The notes below the pieces were generated by a model. That model was not told the DNA's origin, ran no database searches, and saw only the letters and a program-made list of their open reading frames with translations. Shown piece after piece: positions 18,420-27,555 of a DNA stretch of 64,000 bases. This stretch comes from Staphylococcus sp. ACRSN (lineage in GTDB: Bacteria > Bacillota > Bacilli > Staphylococcales > Staphylococcaceae). How positions within the stretch are numbered: position 1 is the first letter of the stretch; each line of letters begins with the position of its first letter. The translations under genes were made by a program, and so were the position numbers. The stretch lies in contig NZ_JAKRNS010000011.1 in assembly GCF_022346615.1 (NCBI RefSeq), positions 53,555 to 117,554 of the forward strand, given 5' to 3'.

Positions 18420-19079
18420 TTATTTTTTAAATCTATTTGCCAAATTCAGTACATACTTAATTATGTGTAATAAATTAATAAATAAATTAAAACCCATTTC
18501 TCTTGGTGAGAATTGCCCTCTTTTCATACGATTAAAATCATATAACGTATAAAGTAAGAATAATAATAGACCTACAACCGTAATGATGGTATGAAAAATG
18601 GGGTTATGGATGAACATTCCAATCAAACTTGCCACAATTAATGCTATTAATGTCACAAATAAATATTTACCCATACTTGCAGCATTGCCTATTAAGAAGT
18701 AACCAATCAATCCAAATGCAATAAAGGCTGCAATAGCAAGGATTATGTTTTTATAAAAAACTTCTGGTCCTAAATTTTGTAAATAGGCTGTAAATGTAGC
18801 ATAGGATAATAACCCCACTACAATTGCGTATATATGAGATATGACAATACCATAACGTCTTGCTCGATTAAATAGTACAGTAATAAGGACTAGTGCGAGT
18901 AATACGAAAGATAGTGGACGTCTCCATTCTAACGGTAAATATTGACCAAAATAACAACCAATACCAAAGATTATCCAGTAATACACAAAGAATAACCATA
19001 CCTTGCCATATGCACCTGCCTGTGTCTTTTTCTTAGACTTATGTTGCTGTTTTTTTGTATCTTGTGCTGTTTCAGCCAT
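18420..19079 (-). CDS. Bax inhibitor-1/YccA-like membrane protein
   Basis: 219 aa. The start is at 19079, with GAGGAG 8 bases upstream; a GTG at 19088 would abut the ribosome site. After a ~25-residue Lys/Gln-rich cytoplasmic N-tail come seven hydrophobic segments, and the C-terminus LYDFNRMKRGQ followed by a helix of NLFINLLHII is the usual ending of the TMBIM/BI-1 family. Members are proposed pH-sensitive calcium leak channels; the bacterial role is unclear. Confidence 0.75.
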   Translation of the reverse strand: MAETAQDTKKQQHKSKKKTQAGAYGKVWLFFVYYWIIFGIGCYFGQYLPLEWRRPLSFVLLALVLITVLFNRARRYGIVISHIYAIVVGLLSYATFTAYLQNLGPEVFYKNIILAIAAFIAFGLIGYFLIGNAASMGKYLFVTLIALIVASLIGMFIHNPIFHTIITVVGLLLFLLYTLYDFNRMKRGQFSPREMGFNLFINLLHIIKYVLNLANRFKK

Positions 19080-19426
19080 TAATTTCACTCCTCAATCATA
19101 TACATCTATGTCACTAATTTAGTCAGAATAAGCTACTCTGCATAACTTTATTTTACTATCTAATAATATAGAAAGAAAATAAATCATTAATTATAATTTT
19201 CACTTAAACTCATGTAAGCAAACATGGATGATATTATTTTATTAAATAAATGAATCATTAATAAGTACTCAATATATTCAATACTGCAAATTTAACATTT
19301 ATATCTTTAAATGAATATTACAATTATGAATATAAAATGCCGTTAAAGCACAATACAATTTGTTTTAAATGCGACTGTAAGGGTATTCAACGATCATAGC
19401 CTTTTTTATCTAAAAATGTTAATAAT

Positions 19427-19443
19427 ATTACAACTTTATAACA
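19427..19443 (-). promoter_or_regulatory. WalR (YycF) binding site
   Basis: Read on the - strand the site is TGTTAT-N5-TGTAAT, an exact match to the known WalR consensus TGTWAH-N5-TGTWAH. It lies about 115 bp upstream of the LysM-CHAP hydrolase gene; S. aureus genes for proteins of this architecture are WalKR-activated. WalR sites function in either orientation. Confidence 0.7.
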
Positions 19444-19558
19444 ACAGACACAAAGCGTTGGTTTTTTGTTAATATGGAATTTGAATTTAGACAATTACTA
19501 TAAACTATATGCTCTAATAACTTCGGGACATATATAAGGTATCAGAGGAGGAGTTCTT

Positions 19559-20374
19559 TTGAAAAAGTTAGCATTTGCAGTAACCGCTGCTTCAGGAGCA
19601 GCAGCATTTATCGCTAATCATGACGCTGAAGCATCGACACAGCATACAGTACAGTCGGGTGAGTCACTTTGGACAATTTCACAACAATACGGTGTTTCTG
19701 TAGACGAAATTAAGCAAAATAATAACATCAACAATAATATGGTATTTCCGGGACAAGTTATTGAAATTGGTGGAAGTGGATCACAAAGTCAAAATAGTAG
19801 CTCCAATACTTCTCAACAAACATCTGGTGGTAATACGCACACTGTTCAATCTGGTGAGTCATTAGATATTATCGCTAGTAAATATGGTGTTTCTGTAGAT
19901 GAAATCATGTCAGCAAATAACTTAAATAGTTATATTATTCAACCAAACCAAACATTAACTATTCCAGGCGGAACAGGTGTAGGTGGTTCAGGTGGATCAA
20001 CTACAGGTTCTACTACAACATCAAACACTGGATCAACAGCAAGCGATGCTAATTTATACGACTGGGGCCAATGTACTTGGCACGTATTTAATCGTAGAGC
20101 CGAAACTGGACAACCTATCAGTACATACTGGTGGAACGCTGATCACTGGGCAAATAATGCTGCAGCTGATGGATACACAGTAAACAACACACCGAGTGCT
20201 GGTTCTATTTTACAAACGTACTCAGGCGCTGTAGGACATGTTGCATATGTTGAACGTGTTAATCCTGATGGAAGTATCTTAATTTCAGAAATGAATTATA
20301 ATACACCTCCAGGTACAGTTGACTATCGTACTATACCAGCTTCTGAAGTTTCAAGTTACAATTATATACATTAA
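19559..20374 (+). CDS. Secreted LysM-LysM-CHAP peptidoglycan hydrolase (Sle1/SsaA-like)
   Basis: 271 aa. TTG start with a long GGAGGAG ribosome site. Signal peptide of about 25 residues ending AEA. LysM domains lie at about 29-71 and 95-137 (HTVQSGESL twice), each followed by a Ser/Thr/Gly linker; the CHAP domain covers ~155-271 with the catalytic Cys in WGQCTWHVF and His in GHVAYVE. It should cleave the amide or cross-bridge bonds of peptidoglycan outside the cell during growth and separation. Upstream is a WalR site; downstream a terminator. The equivalent S. aureus gene occupies the same place beside pit. Confidence 0.93.
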   Translation: MKKLAFAVTAASGAAAFIANHDAEASTQHTVQSGESLWTISQQYGVSVDEIKQNNNINNNMVFPGQVIEIGGSGSQSQNSSSNTSQQTSGGNTHTVQSGESLDIIASKYGVSVDEIMSANNLNSYIIQPNQTLTIPGGTGVGGSGGSTTGSTTTSNTGSTASDANLYDWGQCTWHVFNRRAETGQPISTYWWNADHWANNAAADGYTVNNTPSAGSILQTYSGAVGHVAYVERVNPDGSILISEMNYNTPPGTVDYRTIPASEVSSYNYIH

Positions 20375-20387
20375 TTTTATAAATCAA

Positions 20388-20437
20388 AGAAACCGAAATG
20401 TCATTTTAAAATCCAAAATGGCAAGTCGGTTTTTTAT
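20388..20437 (+). terminator. Terminator of the LysM-CHAP gene
   Basis: The stem AACCGA...TCATTTT pairs with AAAATGG...TCGGTT and ends in TTTTTATTTT. Confidence 0.82.
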
Positions 20438-20500
20438 TTTTATATTTATTAAATTCTATTAATTATAAAACATTCCAGAATTTTTGTATAAAAAAATAAT

Positions 20501-20533
20501 GCAGGTTGAAACAGTTGTAATGTCTCAATCTAC
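20501..20533 (-). terminator. Probable terminator of the pit operon
   Basis: An imperfect stem (GGTTGAAACA with TGTCTCAATC, one G-U pair) reads leftwards into a T-rich run. It resembles the other GAGACA-type dyads in the window. Confidence 0.55.
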
Positions 20534-20594
20534 ATTATAATTTTATATAGTAGCTCATTGAAATGAAAAAGACATTAAATACATCTTATTTCAT

Positions 20595-21602
20595 TTATAA
20601 GAAAATATTCATTATATAATAAATGATTGCTGCTACAATCGCTGAAATTGGCAAGGTAATTACCCAAGTGATGATCATACGTTGTGCAGTATTCCATTTA
20701 ACGCCTTTAATACGGTTTGCTGAACCAACACCTAGGATAGATGATGATACAACGTGTGTTGTTGATAATGGGAAGTGTAATGATGAAGCAACAAATATAG
20801 TTAGTGCTGATGACAAATCAGCTGCTGCCCCATTAGCTGGACGAATTTTCATGATATTACCACCAACTGTTTTGATGATTTTCCAACCACCTACTGCAGT
20901 ACCAAGGCCCATTGCTGTCGCACATGCAACTTTAACCCATAATTGTGGCTCAACACTAGTACCTTGTTGTACATTAGCTACGATAAGAGCTAGTGTGATA
21001 ATCCCCATTGACTTTTGTGCATCATTAGTCCCATGTGAAAAGGATTGTAATGATGCTGTGAAAATTTGGAAAAATCTAAAGTTTCTATTTGCTTTTGTAA
21101 GATTTGCATTTTTAAATACAACTTTAACAATTGAATAAATTATAAAGCCGACTCCAAAAGCAATAACTGGTGATACTAATAAAACGATGATTATTTTTGT
21201 AAATCCTTGATAATGTAACACTGCAAATGAACCTTGAGATGCTATTGCTGCACCTGCGATTGATCCGATTAATGCATGTGATGATGAACTTGGAATACCA
21301 TAGTACCAAGTAATCAAATTCCAAAGAATCGCAGAAATAATCGCCGCTAATACAACGACAAGACCATTTTCTAATTTAAATGGATCGACGATATCTTTTG
21401 TTATTGTGCCAGCTACTCCAGTAAAAGTTAATGCACCGATAAAGTTCATAACTGCTGCTAATAAAATCGCAGTTCTAGGAGTTAATGCACGCGTTGAAAC
21501 AGCAGTAGCAACCGCATTCGCTGTATCATGGAAACCATTGATAAAGTCAAATACGAGTGAAAAAATAACGATAGCTACTGTGATAATCATAATGTATTCC
21601 AT
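20595..21602 (-). CDS. pit: Low-affinity inorganic phosphate transporter, PiT family
   Basis: 335 aa with about ten membrane segments and both PiT signatures: DFINGFHDTANAVAT near residues 19-33 and SHGTNDAQKSMG near 194-205. It imports metal-phosphate with H+ or Na+. A GGAG ribosome site precedes ATG 21602. It is directly downstream (13 bp) of the DUF47 partner and ends at a terminator. A 171-codon frame on the opposite strand inside it is a shadow. Confidence 0.94.
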   Translation of the reverse strand: MEYIMIITVAIVIFSLVFDFINGFHDTANAVATAVSTRALTPRTAILLAAVMNFIGALTFTGVAGTITKDIVDPFKLENGLVVVLAAIISAILWNLITWYYGIPSSSSHALIGSIAGAAIASQGSFAVLHYQGFTKIIIVLLVSPVIAFGVGFIIYSIVKVVFKNANLTKANRNFRFFQIFTASLQSFSHGTNDAQKSMGIITLALIVANVQQGTSVEPQLWVKVACATAMGLGTAVGGWKIIKTVGGNIMKIRPANGAAADLSSALTIFVASSLHFPLSTTHVVSSSILGVGSANRIKGVKWNTAQRMIITWVITLPISAIVAAIIYYIMNIFL

Positions 21603-21615
21603 AAATTAAGACTCC

Positions 21616-22233
21616 TTAGCTATTTTTCATAATTATAGTTTCAAAATTATTCGCTACTGCCTGGCATTTATCAGCAATTTCTTCCATACTTTCATATATA
21701 TCTTTCACTTTAATTAATGTGATTGGGTCTGTTTCACTATTAAAGATGTGTTTAATTGATTGACGTAAGATACCATCACAATTTGTTTCAAATTCTTTAA
21801 TGTTAATAGAGTGTATACGCATGTGTGATAATTTCTTATCTACAAGTAAGCCTACAGCTAATTTCATTTCTGCTACAGCTTTTTGAATATTATCTACAAA
21901 TTCAGCCATATATTCATCTGTATATTCAATTGAGTACATCTCAAACATTGCTGAAGTTTCTTCCATAGCATCTAAAACATCATCAATTGCGTTACATAAA
22001 GAGAGGATATCCTCACGTTCAATTGGTGTAATAAAAGTTTGGTTTAAATCTGAAATCACTTGGTGCATTAATTCGTCACCATGTGACTCATATGTTTTAA
22101 TATTATCTGAATATGCTTTAAGATCTAAATGTGTATTAAAATCCATCTTTCCAAATTCAATTGCTGCGCGGTCTAAGTTGAATACCATTTCCTCTAGTTG
22201 CACCATGAACTTATCTTTTTTCTTGTTTAACAT
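21616..22233 (-). CDS. DUF47/PhoU-like phosphate transport accessory protein
   Basis: 205 aa, all helical, PhoU-like fold. The patterns CNAIDDVLDAMEE (~70-82) and KVKDIYESMEEIADKCQAVANN near 174-195 are metal-binding helices of the family. DUF47 genes paired with pit (sometimes called pitR or pap) are thought to regulate Pit activity. Here it precedes pit in a two-gene operon, with GGAGG upstream of its ATG. Confidence 0.9.
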   Translation of the reverse strand: MLNKKKDKFMVQLEEMVFNLDRAAIEFGKMDFNTHLDLKAYSDNIKTYESHGDELMHQVISDLNQTFITPIEREDILSLCNAIDDVLDAMEETSAMFEMYSIEYTDEYMAEFVDNIQKAVAEMKLAVGLLVDKKLSHMRIHSINIKEFETNCDGILRQSIKHIFNSETDPITLIKVKDIYESMEEIADKCQAVANNFETIIMKNS

Positions 22234-22717
22234 TCAAAAAATCCTCCATTTACAGCGACTGTCACCAATCACCTTCAATAAATTTAAAAAATTTAATATT
22301 CCTTCCAGACAAATAATAATGCGAAGATTTACAATAAACTCATTTTTTTGATTTTTCAAATTGTTTTGTAAAATATTTGTAAATGAGTTTTTGCTCTAAC
22401 AGTTTTAAAAAATCTCACAATTCTTGATTTGTCCTTTAATGAAAATAGCACAAAATTTACAATCCTACAATTAGATTTACAAATTCTTAACATTACATTT
22501 TCATTATATTAATAAAGTTGTTCACATCTACACTGTTAGGATTAAAAACTAGTTTATTTTCTAGTCTTTCCAATGTTAAAAATCAGTCATAACCTTGTTA
22601 CATCAAATATATTTTCATACTTACCTTCACTTTTCAACTATTTATCGATAATTAGATGTCTAATAAATAATAAAAATGTTGAAGTGATATCAGTTAAATA
22701 GTCACTTCAACATTGTA
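22234..22717. promoter_or_regulatory. Spacer holding the pit operon promoter and the empty vraFG slot
   Basis: 484 AT-rich bases between the DUF47 gene and the end of graS. In S. aureus vraF and vraG, encoding an ABC transporter, lie here. No coding remnant of an ABC protein was found. The region has several TTTACA/TTAACA words (22456-22461, 22476-22481, 22487-22492), two of them 11 bp apart, like a Pho box. Confidence 0.6.
22675..22714 (-). terminator. Terminator immediately after graS
   Basis: A perfect 13-bp stem (AATGTTGAAGTGA, 22675-22687, with TCACTTCAACATT, 22702-22714) reads leftwards into TTTTATTATTT. It begins 4 bases after the graS stop. Confidence 0.9.
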
Positions 22718-23740
22718 TTATTGCATGCTTCTTTTTACAATTTCATTTTGATTTGGAAAATTAAATATAACTTCTGTACCGATATTTTCAGTAGATTGCA
22801 CCTCAACATCGATACCAAGATTTTTCTTAACTGTATTAACTAGATATAAACCAATTCCTGATGAAGTTGTTTCATTACGATGATTTGTAGAAGTAAATCC
22901 TTTATCAAAGATTCTAGGCAAATCTTTTTTACTAATCCCTCTACCTTCGTCTTTAATGGATAATTGAATCACCCCATGACTCAGTGTTGATTTCACATAA
23001 ATTATTCCATTTTCACTATATTTAATAGCATTTGAAAATATTTGTCTTATCATCATTCTGCACCATTTAGTATCTGTATAAACAAAATGTTCATCATTTA
23101 AATCTAATTCATATGCAATACCTTTTGACTGGCTTATATGCCGCGTAAGCTGTATTTCTTCAATAATTAAGCGTTTCAATGCGACATATTCGAAATACAT
23201 ATCATTATTCTGTGATTCTAATCGTGTTAAATATAAGTGTTTATCCAACATATCGTTTATCCGAGTCCACTCAAAAAGCAATGCCCTTTTTTTCTCTAAA
23301 TCTGTTTCCTTTTCAATCATTAGCTTCATCGCGGTAACGGGAGTTTTAATGTCGTGCACAAAATCTGTTAATGACGCTTCAGTAGATTGAATTTTCATTC
23401 TTTGTTTTGTAACAATTCCTTTTTGATTAGTGATTTGATTATATAAATAATCAACCATTTTATCTTGAAATGGTGTGTCAGCTAATCCTTTATGCTTTAA
23501 TTCTTCAGGTTCTATATTATCGTGCAAATGCATATAAAACTTTATCTCTTTTATATATGTAAATATTAAAAATAACGTAGTTAACCCTAAATTCAAAATT
23601 AAAATATAGTAAATACTGCCTACACTAATATCATAATCTATATATGCGATACCAAGAAAAATAAGATGCAATAATATTATCCATAATATCCAGTTTATAC
23701 GCGTCATTAAAAATAAGAAAAACCATTTAAAATGTGCCAT
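22718..23740 (-). CDS. graS: GraS/ApsS-like intramembrane-sensing histidine kinase
   Basis: 340 aa with start at 23740 (MAHFKW...), aligned with S. aureus GraS; a start at 23761 would lengthen the overlap with graR. Two membrane helices (about 17-33 and 43-62) enclose a very short outer loop, DYDISVG. The H-box FVHDIKTP has His129; ATPase motifs NAIKYSEN (N), [11 protein letters not shown] (G1) and SSGIGLYLV (G2) follow. The family senses cationic antimicrobial peptides and acid and controls dlt and mprF. In S. aureus the loop reads DYDFPID; here the Pro and last Asp are Ser and Gly. It overlaps graR by 14 bases and ends the operon. Confidence 0.88.
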   Translation of the reverse strand: MAHFKWFFLFLMTRINWILWIILLHLIFLGIAYIDYDISVGSIYYILILNLGLTTLFLIFTYIKEIKFYMHLHDNIEPEELKHKGLADTPFQDKMVDYLYNQITNQKGIVTKQRMKIQSTEASLTDFVHDIKTPVTAMKLMIEKETDLEKKRALLFEWTRINDMLDKHLYLTRLESQNNDMYFEYVALKRLIIEEIQLTRHISQSKGIAYELDLNDEHFVYTDTKWCRMMIRQIFSNAIKYSENGIIYVKSTLSHGVIQLSIKDEGRGISKKDLPRIFDKGFTSTNHRNETTSSGIGLYLVNTVKKNLGIDVEVQSTENIGTEVIFNFPNQNEIVKRSMQ

Positions 23741-24407
23741 GCGCCATGTAACCTTTACCAATTTTAGTTTCTATAGCATCTTTCATTTCAATTTCAGCAA
23801 GTTTTTTCCTTAATCGATTAACATTAACTGTAAGCGTATTATCACTTACAAATGCTTCATCATCCCATAGTGCTGTAATAATTGTATCTCTATTCACAAT
23901 CTGGTCTTGTTTTTTCACCAACATTTCTAAAATAATCATTTCTGTTTTAGACAAATATATAACAGTATCACCTTTACTTATACTATCCTTAGCTAAATCT
24001 AATGTAGCCGCTTGCCATTGAATCACTCTTTTTTCATCTTTACTGAATTCATAAACCCTTCTATAAATAGCTTGAATTTTAGCAATTAAAATACTTGTAT
24101 TAAAAGGTTTTTGAACAAAATCATCTGCCCCCAGTTCCATGCTCATTACTTGATCCATTGGATTATCCCTAGAGGATAAAAATAAAATAGGCGTATTCGA
24201 TATTTCTCTAATTTTTCGCGTCCAATAAAAACCATCATATTTCGGTAACTTTACATCCATAATTACAATTGCTGGATTTATTTGTTCAAATAAACCAAGT
24301 ACGTTGCTAAAATCATCTACGCCTCTCACTTGAAAATCCCATTGTTCAAGCTCTCCACTTAACTCATTAAATAAAGTCATATCATCTTCAACTAACAATA
24401 TATCCAC
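23727..24407 (-). CDS. graR: GraR/ApsR-like response regulator (OmpR family)
   Basis: 226 aa. GTG start at 24407 with GGGAGG 7 bases upstream, matching the N-terminus of S. aureus GraR (DILLVEDD). Receiver domain 1-115 with the phospho-acceptor Asp51 in [11 protein letters not shown], acidic pair D8/D9 and Lys in VQKPF; winged helix 130-226 ending [12 protein letters not shown]. It regulates D-alanylation of teichoic acid (dlt) and lysyl-phosphatidylglycerol synthesis (mprF) in relatives. It follows graX with 16 bases between. Confidence 0.93.
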   Translation of the reverse strand: MDILLVEDDMTLFNELSGELEQWDFQVRGVDDFSNVLGLFEQINPAIVIMDVKLPKYDGFYWTRKIREISNTPILFLSSRDNPMDQVMSMELGADDFVQKPFNTSILIAKIQAIYRRVYEFSKDEKRVIQWQAATLDLAKDSISKGDTVIYLSKTEMIILEMLVKKQDQIVNRDTIITALWDDEAFVSDNTLTVNVNRLRKKLAEIEMKDAIETKIGKGYMAHGTF

Positions 24408-24423
24408 ATTAAATCCTCCCAAC

Positions 24424-25341
24424 TTATTTGGTATATTTGATATCTTCACCTGATTGAATGCGGCTATTAAAATGTCGAATACGACATTCAATTTCAAACC
24501 CTCTCATCATTAAACTTTGAAATGGTGATTGCAGCATATAATAAATTGGCCACACTAATTTAGGTATATAATCATATAAATGAACCATTACAGTTTGCCT
24601 ACCAGACAACTGTCGAAATTCAAGTTTACCTTGTTTTCTTACTTTTTCATTCATCAATCTACCACCAATAATGCGCAGTGTTATTAAATCATTATCAGTG
24701 ATTTCTTTATTCATTACTAAAAGTGGTTTGTGTTCATCCTTTAAATAAATAATATACTTACTTTGTTCAACTTTTGTATGTAATAACGTTCCATTAGTTT
24801 CATTTAACCACTTAAAATAATAGGTGACAAGCTGTTCTAGTGTCAACTTCAATGGTTGTTGCATACTTAATGCACTACGTACATCATCATATTTTGAAAC
24901 TTGTAATTCAACAGCTACATGAGGTCTTGGAACAGTTGTTTCTGTTTTTTCGACTGGTGTACCATATGCAGCTAACCTTTCAATTGTTTCTTTATCAAAT
25001 CGGCCTCCACTAATATAAATTATTTTATTAATCTTGCGTTTCGCTGCAGCTCTACCAAAGTTATCTGCCGCTAATAAATTCATATCTCGTGCACTCGCTT
25101 TTGTTAATTTTGCTGAATGCTTTGTGGGATCTAAATAAAATATCGCTATATTCATATTTTCCATAGCTTCAAGAACGTCACTATAATTAAAAATATCTTT
25201 CTTTAACCAAGTGACATCTTTTAGATCTTGCTCTTTCGGATATTTAGATAACGTATACAAATTTGCTTCACTTTTTATCTCTGGTACAAGATTTTTCCCG
25301 ATGTATCCCGTTGCTCCAGCAAGTAATATATTAGGCTTCAT
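24424..25341 (-). CDS. graX: GraX-like NAD(P)-binding protein
   Basis: 305 aa. Rossmann start LLAGATGYIGKNLVPEI with the GxxGxxG motif at residues 8-14; typical of atypical short-chain dehydrogenases of the NmrA/NAD(P)H-binding type. The C-terminal half has no recognised catalytic pattern. In S. aureus GraX is the first gene of the graXRS operon, interacts with GraR and supports signalling without known enzyme activity. AAGGAAG precedes ATG 25341. Confidence 0.88.
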   Translation of the reverse strand: MKPNILLAGATGYIGKNLVPEIKSEANLYTLSKYPKEQDLKDVTWLKKDIFNYSDVLEAMENMNIAIFYLDPTKHSAKLTKASARDMNLLAADNFGRAAAKRKINKIIYISGGRFDKETIERLAAYGTPVEKTETTVPRPHVAVELQVSKYDDVRSALSMQQPLKLTLEQLVTYYFKWLNETNGTLLHTKVEQSKYIIYLKDEHKPLLVMNKEITDNDLITLRIIGGRLMNEKVRKQGKLEFRQLSGRQTVMVHLYDYIPKLVWPIYYMLQSPFQSLMMRGFEIECRIRHFNSRIQSGEDIKYTK

Positions 25342-25462
25342 AAAACATACTTCCTTTTTATTAGTTTATTAAAAATTAATATAGTCTAGTAAAATAATGA
25401 TTTTGATGTTAAATTATATTATGATTAAAAATATGTAAAATTAAAACAAGGAGTGGAGATGA

Positions 25463-25969
25463 ATGGTTCATCAAATCCGAGAAATAAGTATAAAAGATAT
25501 AGACCCATTTATTAAATTATTAACCACGATTTATGATGAGTCAGATTATCTCATATATAATCCTGGCGAGTATTCTCCTTCTACTACTGATGCCATTTCA
25601 AATCTAGAACATTTTATCACTTCACCTTCCAACGCAATTTTTGTTGCCGAAAATAATGGAGAACTCGTAGGATTTGCTACTGTGACGACTGAAGCATACG
25701 AACGCGCGCGCCATGAAGCTAAATTCTCTATGGGTGTAATTAGACATTACCGTGAAAAAGGACTAGGTCAATCTTTGATCAATGCTGTTGAAGCATGGTC
25801 TTTGAACCATGACATCAGAAGAATTGAAGTGTTAGTAGTGCCCGAAAATGAAACTGCAGTTTCTTTATTCAAATCTGCAAATTATCAAATTGAAGGTGAA
25901 CTACGTGACAAACTTTATATAGATGGGCGCTTTTATAATAAATATATTTTAGCAAAGCTATTATTATAA
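25463..25969 (+). CDS. GNAT family N-acetyltransferase
   Basis: 168 aa, RimI/PhnO-like. The acetyl-CoA motif is FSMGVIRHYREKGLGQSLI (RHYREKGLG near residues 95-103), followed by a VVPENETAVSLFKSANYQIEGE tail typical of ribosomal-type N-acetyltransferases. Good AAGGAGTGGAG ribosome site. Divergent from graX. Substrate unknown. Confidence 0.87.
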   Translation: MVHQIREISIKDIDPFIKLLTTIYDESDYLIYNPGEYSPSTTDAISNLEHFITSPSNAIFVAENNGELVGFATVTTEAYERARHEAKFSMGVIRHYREKGLGQSLINAVEAWSLNHDIRRIEVLVVPENETAVSLFKSANYQIEGELRDKLYIDGRFYNKYILAKLLL

Positions 25970-26095
25970 TCTACCTCTATCCATTTAGAATAAACGTTCC
26001 CTAATATGATTGTTAAAACGAAAGCGATTTATTTTAATAAGTAAAACTATATTTCGCTAACTAGAGCCAGGATGGCATTTTTTGTAAAGATTGAA

Positions 26096-26131
26096 CGTAT
26101 ATTGTTTTGCAAAATACTAAATCAATATACG
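26096..26131. repeat. Inverted repeat in intergenic DNA
   Basis: CGTATATTG (26096-26104) and CAATATACG (26123-26131) form a 9-bp stem with an 18-base loop. No T-run follows, so it is not a clear terminator; it may be an operator or part of the 3' UTR of the acetyltransferase. Confidence 0.4.
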
Positions 26132-26173
26132 CTGATAGATTATAGCTAAAAATGTCCTCGACATAAATCATAT

Positions 26174-26220
26174 AATAAAGCCCTTAAATGAATTTCAAGC
26201 ATTCATTTAAGGGCTTTATT
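26174..26220. terminator. Bidirectional terminator, 20-bp perfect stem
   Basis: AATAAAGCCCTTAAATGAAT at 26174-26193 is matched exactly by its complement at 26201-26220 with a 7-base loop. It lies between the acetyltransferase (+) and the esterase (-), which converge. Confidence 0.85.
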
Positions 26221-26374
26221 TATATATTTTATCCACCTTGCATAACTGTATGCACTAAATAGACAACTTCAAAATTATAGTATTCAACTCAATCGTCATT
26301 CTTTTTAACAACTTGTCAATAAAACACATTATAACATTGTATGAATTTATAATATCAAATCTCATAATTCCGAT

Positions 26375-27409
26375 TTAATATGGATTTAATTCTATTCCAT
26401 TCGGATTTGTATCTTCAGTACGTAATTTCGTTTCCACCCCTGATGAATTAGTATTTCTACTTAAGAATCGTAAAACATCTTTTAAATTTTGTTTTGATTC
26501 TGGTTTTTCCATGTGGAACTGATATTGATGTCTTAAATGATGTGAACCGTCATAGAAGAGTTTATCAGCTGGTACTTCTTTAGATTTCAACTTTTTATAA
26601 AATGAGATATTTTGACTATAAAATGGATCTGCATCTCCAACGGATAAAAATGTAGGAGGATAATCTTTTGTGACCTGATTGATCGTAGACATCTCACTTA
26701 TATATTTAAATTGTTGTTCCCAATTACGTTTTCCTGTATAACTCTCCATAAACAGCTGAATACGAGGGAATTCCGTTTCTTTAACTGTTTTCATATCATA
26801 AAATCCACCAAAGAAAATAGCCGCTTTAATTTGATCCGGTTTAAACTGTTGTTTGAAATGCATATCTTCTCTCAAAGATTTGTTTGTTTGAATTGCCGCA
26901 TATTGACTTGATAACTGAGCGCCTGCTGAATCTCCACCAAATACAACTTGGTCAAAATTAATAGGTAGTTGGTGTTGATTATGTTTAATAAACCTAACTG
27001 CACGATCAATTTGTTTTAGTTGTGTAGGGTATTTCGAATCAGGTGCTAATGCATAGTTAATATTAACCACAATATATCCTTGTTCTGCAATTTTTGACAA
27101 AAGAGGATTCTTATATTGTTTATCTCCAGCGATATATCCTCCACCATGCATCCAAAATATAACAGGAAGTTTGTTGTCATTATCCAATTCTGTAGGTGTT
27201 AAAATATCTAAACGACTATTTGGTATACCTTTACTATAAGTAATATTTGTAAAAGCATTAACATTTTTATTATTAATTTGCACTTTTTCTTTCACTTCTT
27301 TTGTGTGTTGACGGTCAAATTGCTGTTTCAACAATAATCCAGTAATCACCGCAATCACTATGAAGACAATGATTGTAATTAAAGTCCATTTATGTTTTTT
27401 CTTCATCAT
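26375..27409 (-). CDS. Membrane-anchored alpha/beta hydrolase (HSL-type esterase)
   Basis: 344 aa with start at 27409 (AAAGGA 7 bases upstream). An N-terminal basic stretch and one membrane helix (about 8-26) anchor it with the enzyme outside. The hydrolase domain shows the oxyanion motif HGGGYIAGDK (~90-99), nucleophile GGDSAGAQ (~160-167), an acid in LSVGDADPFYSQ and the catalytic His in SHHLRHQY. This is the hormone-sensitive-lipase/carboxylesterase family. The physiological ester is unknown. Single gene. Confidence 0.88.
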   Translation of the reverse strand: MMKKKHKWTLITIIVFIVIAVITGLLLKQQFDRQHTKEVKEKVQINNKNVNAFTNITYSKGIPNSRLDILTPTELDNDNKLPVIFWMHGGGYIAGDKQYKNPLLSKIAEQGYIVVNINYALAPDSKYPTQLKQIDRAVRFIKHNQHQLPINFDQVVFGGDSAGAQLSSQYAAIQTNKSLREDMHFKQQFKPDQIKAAIFFGGFYDMKTVKETEFPRIQLFMESYTGKRNWEQQFKYISEMSTINQVTKDYPPTFLSVGDADPFYSQNISFYKKLKSKEVPADKLFYDGSHHLRHQYQFHMEKPESKQNLKDVLRFLSRNTNSSGVETKLRTEDTNPNGIELNPY

Positions 27410-27493
27410 TACCGTTCCTTTCGGAAGCATTGTATCATAATTGTTATTGTGACAATAGTATTTGCAAATAAAGCAATTGAATTATACAGAAAA

Positions 27494-27532
27494 CCTCAGC
27501 TTTCACGCAATTGTAAAGCTGAGGCTTTTTTA
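27494..27532 (-). terminator. Terminator between ykvI-like and esterase genes
   Basis: CCTCAGCTTT (27494-27503) with AAAGCTGAGG (27515-27524), flanked by T-rich sequence in both directions; it would end transcription of the 27556 gene before the esterase promoter. Confidence 0.82.
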
Positions 27533-27555
27533 TACTTTATCCGAATTCAACCAAA

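Noticed and set aside
19080..19558. Small RNA gene in the long spacer before the LysM-CHAP gene
   Set aside because: No terminator or ordered stems; the region is explained as a promoter with a WalR site.
20623..21138. 171-codon open frame on the + strand inside pit
   Set aside because: Shadow of the PiT gene: no ribosome site, Ala/Ile/Thr-rich composition expected from the antisense of membrane helices, and the - strand frame carries both family signatures.
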